Assembly (NCBI GenBank): GCA_003220195.1
Contig: QHRT01000184.1
Span: forward strand, 17,411 to 30,181
From: Candidatus Rokuibacteriota bacterium
GTDB lineage: Bacteria > Methylomirabilota > Methylomirabilia > Rokubacteriales > CSP1-6
Reading direction: 5' to 3'
Length of the DNA stretch: 12,771 nt
Below the pieces are notes generated by a model. The model saw only the letters and a program-made list of their open reading frames with translations. It made no database searches and was not told the origin of the DNA. Below are positions 7,201 to 12,771 of this stretch, piece by piece (the stretch's first letter is position 1; every line of letters begins with the position of its first letter). A program made the position numbers and the translations under genes.

Positions 7201-8303
7201 CGCCGCCACTCTGGAGCGAGGCGCGTACCCGGCACCAGTGTGTCCGGGCGACCGGGCTCTCGCCCGACCACTGGTACGCGGTCGAGTACGAGCGCGCGAT
7301 CCGCGCGGACCGGCCGACGTCGGTCACGTTCTGGGAGACGCCGATCGCGCTCTACCGCGACGCCGGGGGACGCGTGCGCGCACTCGAAGATCGTTGCGCA
7401 CACCGCCAGCTTCAGCTCTCCCTCGGCACGGTCACGGCGGGCTGCCTCACGTGTCCGTATCATGGCTGGGCGTACGACGCCGGCGGACGGCTGGCGCGCG
7501 TGCCCCACGATCTGTTCGGTCACGACCTGCCGAGCGTCCGCATTCGCGCGTACCCGGTGCGCGTGCGCTACGGCCTCGTCTGGATCTTCCCGGGTGATCC
7601 TGCGCGCGCCGCCGCGACGCCCATGCCCGAGCTGCCGGAGCTCGAAGGGCCGGATCCGTGGGCGTACGTGCCGTTGTCGTTCACGTGGCGGGCACATCAC
7701 TCCATGATCATCGACAACCTGTGCGACCTCTCGCACGCGCATCTGCACCGCCGCTATCCGTCGTTCCTTCCCGGCCGGCTGCTCGGCGTCACGGCTGACG
7801 AGAACCGCGTGCGCATGGAGTACGAGGCGAAGGTGGGACCGCTCCACCCTCGCGCCGGAAGCGGATCAAAAATCCTCACGATCGCGTACGAGTATCCGTA
7901 CCATCGCGCGCAGTTCGAGTGGTCCGGCATGGAAGGGCGGATCTCGTACTGGAGCTTCCTCCTGCCGATCGACCGGCGGACCACGCGCGTGTTCTTCATG
8001 TTCTGTTACGACACGCTGCGGATTCCGGGAGTGCCGTTGCCGATCGGTCACCGTCTGATGAGGTGGATCCTCCGTCTGGCCCACCGGCCCATCGTGCTGC
8101 CGCTGCTCCGCGAGGACGGCTTCGCGCTCGAAGCGGAGCAGGAGGGCTACGACGCGCACTGGGACGCCCCGGCGATCGAGGTGAACCCGGTCGTCGCGAG
8201 GCTGCACGACCTCACGATTCGCAAATGGCGCGCGCACCTCGGCTCGGACTCCGGCCCGGGCGACCACGCGGCCGACGTCGTCGCCCTGACGGCGGACGCG
8301 TGA
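7197..8303 (+). CDS. Rieske oxygenase, first of a tandem pair, step unknown
   Basis: A 368-residue Rieske non-heme iron oxygenase alpha subunit. The [2Fe-2S] ligands are C67-x-H69 and C86-x2-H89 (CAHRQLQ...CPYHGW). The iron site is D177-x2-H180-x3-H184 (DLSHAHLH), one residue tighter than the D-x2-H-x4-H of the SdmA-like protein, with D307 in REDGFALEAEQ as likely third ligand. The C-terminal half differs from the SdmA/KshA type and recalls the vanillate demethylase/pheophorbide oxygenase broad family. It is a clear paralogue of the next gene along its entire length. Substrate is not deducible; placement between CYP51 and the cyclase implies a sterol or triterpene step such as methyl oxidation, desaturation or hydroxylation. 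GTG 7197 overlaps the CYP51 stop as GTGA; an in-frame GTG at 7191 is an alternative. Confidence 0.85.
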   Translation: MTPPLWSEARTRHQCVRATGLSPDHWYAVEYERAIRADRPTSVTFWETPIALYRDAGGRVRALEDRCAHRQLQLSLGTVTAGCLTCPYHGWAYDAGGRLARVPHDLFGHDLPSVRIRAYPVRVRYGLVWIFPGDPARAAATPMPELPELEGPDPWAYVPLSFTWRAHHSMIIDNLCDLSHAHLHRRYPSFLPGRLLGVTADENRVRMEYEAKVGPLHPRAGSGSKILTIAYEYPYHRAQFEWSGMEGRISYWSFLLPIDRRTTRVFFMFCYDTLRIPGVPLPIGHRLMRWILRLAHRPIVLPLLREDGFALEAEQEGYDAHWDAPAIEVNPVVARLHDLTIRKWRAHLGSDSGPGDHAADVVALTADA

Positions 8304-9385
8304 GCGCGCCACCCGCGTTTGCCGAGGCGCGCAATCGGCGCGAGAAGGCGCGCGCGGCCGGCCTGTCGCCCGACTACTGGTACGCGGTCGAGTACGAGCG
8401 GCGCGTTCCGCCCGGACGTGTCGTCGAGGTCCGCTTCTGGAACCGCTCGATCGCGCTCTACCGCGACCGGTCGGGAGATCTCCATGCGCTGGAGAATCGT
8501 TGCGCGCACCGGCAGCTCAAGCTGTCGCTCGGCGCGGTGGACGGCGCGTGCCTCACGTGCGCCTATCACGGCTGGTCGTATGACGCGGACGGACGGCTCG
8601 CGAAGATCCCGCACGACCTGTTCGGCCATCCGATGCCGTCGGTCCGCCTGGCGTCCTATCCCGTCCGCGCGCGGTACGGGCTCGTCTGGCTCTTTCCCGG
8701 AGATCGAGAGCTCGCCGGTCGCCGCCACATTCCCGACATCCCCGAGCTGGAAGGCCGTGATCGCTGGGCGTGCGTGCCGCTCGACTTCGTCTGGCAGGCG
8801 CACCACTCGATGGTGATCGACAACGTCAGCGACTTCACGCACGCCTGGCTCCATCGCCGCTACCGGCCGTTCGGCGATGCGCGCCTGACCCGGCTCGAGT
8901 CGACCGACGATCGGGTGAGGCTCGCCTACGAAACGAAGATCGGCATGGGCCGGATGTCGCGACTCTTCGTCGACCGCCGGCGCGTCGACACCAGCGCGAT
9001 CGAGCTCTGCTACGAGTATCCGTACCAGTGGTCGTCGACCGACGACAAGATCAAGCACTGGTGCTTCCCGCTGCCGATCGACGAGCGCACGACGCGCGTG
9101 TTCTTTCTCTTCTACTTCGAGTCGCTCAAGATCCCGCTCACGCCGATGGCGATTCCGCGTCGCCTCATGACCCTCGCGCTCACGCTCTCGAATCGCTGGC
9201 TGATCCGCCCGCTCCTGGCGCAGGACGGCTTCGCCGTCGAGGCCGAGCAGCGCGCCTGGGAGGCCCACGCGGACCGTCCCGTCCCGGACCTGAACCCCGC
9301 GGTCGGCCAGTTCCACGCGCTGACGGCGCGGAAGTGGGAGGAGTACCTGACGAGCGCCGGCGGCATCGTCCCATCTCTGCGGTGA
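8300..9385 (+). CDS. Rieske oxygenase, second of a tandem pair, step unknown
   Basis: A 361-residue Rieske oxygenase with [2Fe-2S] ligands C68-x-H70 and C87-x2-H90 (CAHRQLK...CAYHGW). Iron-site residues are D178-x2-H181-x3-H185 (DFTHAWLH) and probably D309 (QDGFAVEAEQ). It shares long matched blocks with the preceding protein: GLSPDxWYAVEYER, HDLFGH, RYGLVW.FPGD, LPID.RTTRVFF and a final ARKWEEYL-like end. I judge them tandem duplicates that have diverged, with most change in the middle (about residues 186-255), where substrate contacts usually lie. All visible metal ligands are intact, so both copies should be active, likely on different positions or successive intermediates. It begins at GTG 8300 within the previous stop and ends overlapping the cyclase start. 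Confidence 0.85.
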   Translation: MSAPPAFAEARNRREKARAAGLSPDYWYAVEYERRVPPGRVVEVRFWNRSIALYRDRSGDLHALENRCAHRQLKLSLGAVDGACLTCAYHGWSYDADGRLAKIPHDLFGHPMPSVRLASYPVRARYGLVWLFPGDRELAGRRHIPDIPELEGRDRWACVPLDFVWQAHHSMVIDNVSDFTHAWLHRRYRPFGDARLTRLESTDDRVRLAYETKIGMGRMSRLFVDRRRVDTSAIELCYEYPYQWSSTDDKIKHWCFPLPIDERTTRVFFLFYFESLKIPLTPMAIPRRLMTLALTLSNRWLIRPLLAQDGFAVEAEQRAWEAHADRPVPDLNPAVGQFHALTARKWEEYLTSAGGIVPSLR

Positions 9386-11358
9386 CCGGCCGCAACATCA
9401 TCGAAGCGCGCGATCGCGCGATCGCGCGTCTGCTGAAGCTCCAGTCGCCGCGTGGCGACTGGGAAGGCGAGATGGTCTGGTGCGCGATGATCACGGCGCA
9501 GTACGTGATCGTCCGTCACGTGACGTGCCGGCCGCTCTCGAGCGAGACGCGGGCCGGCATCCTCGCGTACTTTCGCGTGAGCCGCACGAAGGACGGCGCG
9601 TGGGGACTTCATCCAGAAGCGTCCGGTTCGGTGTTCGTCACGACGCTCGTCTACGTCGCGATGCGTCTGCTCGGCGTGTCCCGCGACGACGATCTGGCGA
9701 AGCCCGCGCGCGACTGGCTCGAGCGGCAGAAGGGCGGCGTCCTCGCGATCCCGACGTGGGGGAAGTTCTGGCTCGCGCTGCTGGGGCTCTACGGCTGGCA
9801 GGGTGTGTCGCCGTGCCCGCCCGAGCTCGTGCTGCTGCCGCGGCGGACGCCGCTCCACCCGGCGCGGTACTACTGCCACACGCGTCAGATCTATCTCGCG
9901 ATGGCGTATCTCTACGGCCGGCGCTTCGTTGCCGACCTCGGGACGATGCGGGACACGCTCTGCGCCGAACTCTACGCCGCGCCGTACGCGACGCTCGATT
10001 TCGCGCGGCACCGCGCGCGTGTCGCGGCCGCCGATCTCGCCGTGCCGCCGAGCCGCGCGCTGCGCGCGCTGCAGACGGTCCTCGCCGCGCATGAAAGGGT
10101 CCACTGGCGGCGCCTGCGGCGCCGGGCGCTCGGCTTCTGTCTCGCGCGGATCGTCGACGAGCAGCGCACGACCGGCTACGAGGCGCTGTCGCCGGTCAAC
10201 GGGCTTCTGAACTGTCTCGCGCTGTTCGCGGCCGACCCGGCGCACCCCGATCTGGCGCCGAGCTTCGACGGGCTGGAAACGTGGCGCTGGGAAGACCACG
10301 AGTGGGGCGTGCGGTACGCCGGCGCGCGCTCCAACACGTGGGACACGGCGTTCGCGCTCGAAGCGCTCGTGGCGGCGCACGCCGACGGCGCGCTCGCGCG
10401 CGATGCCGCGCGTCGCGCGCAGCGCTTCCTCCAGGGAGCCCAGGCGGCCGACGAGCTGCCTCACGCCCGCGACCAGGACCGCGACCCGATCATTGGTGGG
10501 TGGTGTTTTTCGAATGGACATCACCGATGGCCGGTAAGCGATTGCACGGCGGAGGCGGTGAGCGCCCTTCTGGGCATCGAGCGGATGCCTGCCCTCGCAG
10601 CCCCGGTGGAGGAGCGGATCCCGCGTGACCGTCTCCGTTCGGCTGCGGAGTTCGTCATCGCGCGCCAGAACGGGGACGGCGGGTTCGGGACGTACGAGCG
10701 CCGCCGCGGAGGCGCCTGGCTGGAACGCTTGAACCCGTCCGAGATGTTCGCGAACTGCATGACGGAGCGCTCGTACATCGAATGCACGGCGTCGGCGGTG
10801 GTGGCATTCGCGCGCCTGCGCGCGGCAGGCCTGGGCTTCCCGGAGATGGAGCGCGCCGACGCCCGTGCCGTCGCCTTCCTCCGGCGCGCCCAGCGATCGG
10901 ACGGCGACGTGCCCGGGTTCTGGGGAATCAACTTCACGTACGGCGCGTTGCATTTCGTCCGGGGACTCCGCGCCGCGGGCGTCGGGGCCACCGACGCGCA
11001 GCTGCAGCGTGCGGCCCGGTGGCTCGTGGCGAGACAACGCGCCGACGGCGGCTGGGGAGAGCACTGGTCCGGCTGTCTCACCGGACGATACGTCGAGCAC
11101 GCCGAGAGCCAGGTGGTGATGACGAGCTGGGCGTTGCTGGCGCTCGTGGACGTTCTGGGGCCGGACGCGGACCCTGTGCGGCGCGGCGTCGACTGGTTGG
11201 TGGCGCAGCAGCGTGGCGACGGAAGCTTTCCGCCGGGTTCGGTGAACGGCGTCTTCTTCGGGACCGCGATGCTGGAGTACCGGCTCTATTCCGTCTACTT
11301 TCCCGCGTGGGCGCTCGCGCGCTGCGTCCCGGAGCCGGCCACTACACCATCCCGCTGA
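9382..11358 (+). CDS. osc: Oxidosqualene cyclase (sterol-type)
   Basis: A 658-residue triterpene cyclase that closes oxidosqualene into a tetracyclic sterol precursor, normally at the membrane. The catalytic acid lies in DCTAE (D387-E391), the oxidosqualene cyclase form; the DxDD motif of squalene-hopene cyclases is absent. The hydrogen-bond partners C388 and C468 (IECTAS) and the conserved His of YCHTR (H166) are present. QW-type repeats occur near 14-27, 544-558 and 603-616, and the C-terminus has GVFFGTAMLEYRLYSVYFPAWALARC. Compared with eukaryotic enzymes (about 730-760 residues) it lacks roughly 80 N-terminal residues, as is common in bacteria. Positions equivalent to Arabidopsis CAS1 410/477/481 are G314/H381/V385, a mix matching neither cycloartenol nor lanosterol synthase, so the product cannot be assigned. 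Start GTG 9382 overlaps the preceding TGA; the stop overlaps the convergent P450 gene by 17 bp. Confidence 0.93.
   Translation: MTGRNIIEARDRAIARLLKLQSPRGDWEGEMVWCAMITAQYVIVRHVTCRPLSSETRAGILAYFRVSRTKDGAWGLHPEASGSVFVTTLVYVAMRLLGVSRDDDLAKPARDWLERQKGGVLAIPTWGKFWLALLGLYGWQGVSPCPPELVLLPRRTPLHPARYYCHTRQIYLAMAYLYGRRFVADLGTMRDTLCAELYAAPYATLDFARHRARVAAADLAVPPSRALRALQTVLAAHERVHWRRLRRRALGFCLARIVDEQRTTGYEALSPVNGLLNCLALFAADPAHPDLAPSFDGLETWRWEDHEWGVRYAGARSNTWDTAFALEALVAAHADGALARDAARRAQRFLQGAQAADELPHARDQDRDPIIGGWCFSNGHHRWPVSDCTAEAVSALLGIERMPALAAPVEERIPRDRLRSAAEFVIARQNGDGGFGTYERRRGGAWLERLNPSEMFANCMTERSYIECTASAVVAFARLRAAGLGFPEMERADARAVAFLRRAQRSDGDVPGFWGINFTYGALHFVRGLRAAGVGATDAQLQRAARWLVARQRADGGWGEHWSGCLTGRYVEHAESQVVMTSWALLALVDVLGPDADPVRRGVDWLVAQQRGDGSFPPGSVNGVFFGTAMLEYRLYSVYFPAWALARCVPEPATTPSR
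9407..9428. repeat. 22-bp perfect palindrome in the cyclase start region
   Basis: The 22 bases centred between 9417 and 9418 read the same on both strands and contain two overlapping GCGATCGC octamers. It starts 25 bases after the first base of the cyclase start codon and encodes residues around ARDRAIAR. In RNA it could form a GC-rich hairpin of about nine pairs, which might limit initiation or be melted by ribosomes arriving from the upstream overlapping gene. It may also be a by-product of GC-rich Ala/Arg/Asp codons. Confidence 0.6.
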
Positions 11359-12771
11359 CCTCGCGGAGCCGCGCGTCCATCGCGGCGACGATGTCGGCGT
11401 GCGCGTCGGGTGAGTCCTGGAGCAATTTCTCGAATCCCTGGCGTCCGAGCGCGATCAGCTCGACCCCCTCGTCGACGGCGCGTACCGTCGCCATCCGCGG
11501 TTGGCGCTGGAGCAGACCGATCTCGCCGAAGAAGTCGCCGGGTCCGAGCCGTCCGATCACGATGTCCCGGCCGTCCGGGTGGTGGTTCACGACTTCGACG
11601 CGGCCTGCGGTGATGACGTAGAACCGGTCCGCCTCGTCGCCCTGACGGACGATGATGTCGCCGGGAGACGCGCGACGGGCTTCGACCTGGGGGAGGACGC
11701 GGGCCAGGCCCGTCACACCGAGGCGCGGCAGTGCGGTCGCGAGCTGCGACGTGACGACGCGCTGGCGCACGAGCCGCCCGATCTCGCCGCTCGTCAGGTC
11801 GTTGTCGGCGATCATCTCGAGAAATGCGTCTCGATCGAGCGCGAGCGAGGTGACGGGCGAAAGCGCGCGCACCGTGGCCGTGCGTCGGACGTTCTGCAAC
11901 AACCCGATCTCGCCGAAGCCCTCGCCACGTCCGAGCCGCCGCAGCACGGACGGTGGCCCGTCCGCGCGCTCCTGGACGATCTCCACCTCGCCCTGCGTGA
12001 GGATGTAGAAGCGGTCCGCCCGGTCGCCCTGTCGGATGATCACCTCGCCCGGCGCGTAGCTCAGCGTGTGAATCCGCGCAGCGACGCGAGCAAAGCTCTC
12101 GCGGTCGAGTGAGAACGGGATGTCACCGAGGGAATCCACAGCGACTGGCCGTGCGGCGGCTCGGCCGCCGGCGAGGGCGCGATGCTCGAGCACGCGCACG
12201 CTCATGCGGTCTTCTGGCTCGGGGAACGGGTTGACGACGCGCCTCATGACGTACCCGGGCGGATCGAGATCGAGCGTCACGCTCTGAAGCAGCGCGGCGA
12301 TCGTCGCCATCACGATGATCTCGACGAAGCCGGCGCCGAGACACGGGCGGGCGCCGAGGCCGTATGGCGCGAAGGCCCCGGGCTGACGATGCTCGCTCCG
12401 TGGCTCCCAGAACCGCGTGACGTCGAAGGTGTACGGCTCGGGAAAGTACTCGTCGAGGAAGTGGCAGACGCTGGTGGCGACGAGAATCGTCTCGCCGACC
12501 GGCACGGTGTAGCCTTCGAACTCGAACGACTGCGCGACCACCCTGGGCACCGTGAGCGCGATCGGATAGAGCCGCATCGACTCGCGCATGGCCGCGTGCA
12601 GGGTCCGCAACCTTTTCAGAACCACGAGCGAGGGTGGGCCGGCGGCGAACGCCGCGTCGACCTCGGCCCGTACACGCTCGAGCACCGCCGGCGTCTTCAA
12701 GAGCGCGTAGAGCAGCGACGCGCACGTCGGCGCCGCGTAGAGCAGGGTCGACGTGAACACCATCTGCGCGT
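11342..12771 (-). CDS. Cytochrome P450 fused to two cyclic-nucleotide-binding domains (partial, N-terminus missing)
   Basis: The frame runs in from the right edge and stops at TAG (11342-11344), leaving 476 residues; numbering here starts at the Met at 12761-12763. The first part is the C-terminal half of a P450: an I-helix segment with AAPTCAS (10-16), ESMR (61-64, ExxR), FDVTRFWEPR (113-122) and the heme loop YGLGARPCLG with Cys141. Two cNMP-binding domains follow, at about 214-320 and 345-450. Each has an opening PGE/PGD..RQGD.ADRFY and a phosphate-binding cassette, FGEIGLLQNVRRTATV (283-298) and FGEIGLLQRQPRMATV (412-427), whose Glu and Arg (E285/R294, E414/R423) fit ligand-binding members. 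The I-helix lacks the usual acidic residue before the Thr, and Tyr replaces Phe in the heme loop. It converges on the cyclase with a 17-bp overlap. Substrate is unknown; a sterol is a contextual guess. Confidence 0.9.
   Translation of the reverse strand, partial: AQMVFTSTLLYAAPTCASLLYALLKTPAVLERVRAEVDAAFAAGPPSLVVLKRLRTLHAAMRESMRLYPIALTVPRVVAQSFEFEGYTVPVGETILVATSVCHFLDEYFPEPYTFDVTRFWEPRSEHRQPGAFAPYGLGARPCLGAGFVEIIVMATIAALLQSVTLDLDPPGYVMRRVVNPFPEPEDRMSVRVLEHRALAGGRAAARPVAVDSLGDIPFSLDRESFARVAARIHTLSYAPGEVIIRQGDRADRFYILTQGEVEIVQERADGPPSVLRRLGRGEGFGEIGLLQNVRRTATVRALSPVTSLALDRDAFLEMIADNDLTSGEIGRLVRQRVVTSQLATALPRLGVTGLARVLPQVEARRASPGDIIVRQGDEADRFYVITAGRVEVVNHHPDGRDIVIGRLGPGDFFGEIGLLQRQPRMATVRAVDEGVELIALGRQGFEKLLQDSPDAHADIVAAMDARLREVSGMV

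Noticed and set aside
8770..9381. Upstream extension of the cyclase frame (giving 862 codons)
   Set aside because: The extension overlaps the conserved second Rieske gene in another frame and has no cyclase similarity; GTG 9382 fits the overlap pattern and the bacterial family length.
9112..11100. 662-codon minus-strand open frame opposite the cyclase
   Set aside because: Low-complexity composition with no recognisable motif, wholly antisense to a well-conserved cyclase.
9382..11358. Squalene-hopene cyclase
   Set aside because: The catalytic motif is DCTAE, not DxDD, and the other genes are sterol-specific.
1..12771. tRNA, rRNA, CRISPR arrays, insertion sequences or attachment sites
   Set aside because: Nothing resembling them was seen on either strand; nearly all sequence is accounted for by the protein genes.

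Overview
This 12.8-kb window is a GC-rich (about two-thirds G+C by eye), densely packed bacterial locus for sterol biosynthesis. The genes have no introns and mostly start with GTG. Seven consecutive plus-strand genes are joined by 4-base GTGA stop/start overlaps, which points to a bacterium. The phylum cannot be fixed from the sequence alone. High-GC groups with known or suspected sterol makers, such as Myxococcota, Binatota or Methylomirabilota-like lineages, are only guesses.

Layout from left to right. (1) 1-356: 3' end of a lipocalin-like AttH/CrtC-family gene. (2) 390-1616 (+): a membrane sterol reductase of the ERG4/ERG24 family, most like the C-14 reductase branch. (3) 1421-2788 (-): a second ERG4/ERG24-family reductase, most like ERG4, the side-chain C-24(28) reductase; its last codons are disrupted. 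(4) A 51-bp divergent gap with candidate promoters. (5) 2840-11358 (+): a seven-gene operon encoding sterol C-24 methyltransferase, an SdmA-like Rieske C-4 demethylase, an SdmB-like NAD(P)-dependent sterol dehydrogenase/reductase, CYP51 (frameshifted), two paralogous Rieske oxygenases of unknown step, and an oxidosqualene cyclase. (6) 11342-12771 (-): a cytochrome P450 fused to two cyclic-nucleotide-binding domains; its N-terminus lies outside the window.

Read as a pathway, oxidosqualene is cyclised by the cyclase, the 14-alpha-methyl is removed by CYP51, and the resulting delta-14 bond is reduced by one of the reductases. The C-4 methyls are removed by the SdmA/SdmB pair. The side chain is methylated at C-24 by the methyltransferase, and the 24(28)-methylene is reduced by the ERG4-like enzyme. 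The two extra Rieske proteins and the P450-CNB fusion are left over for ring or side-chain oxidation. Squalene synthase and squalene epoxidase are not in the window. The cluster therefore appears designed to make a C-24-alkylated, C-4-demethylated sterol resembling fungal or plant sterols, which is very rare in bacteria.

Two genes, CYP51 and the ERG4-like reductase, each show a short out-of-frame loss of coding sequence inside an otherwise well-conserved protein. This is either decay of the pathway or an assembly/sequencing fault, and it decides whether the cluster is functional as written. No RNA genes, insertion sequences or CRISPR arrays were seen. No stretch longer than 300 bases lacks a gene.
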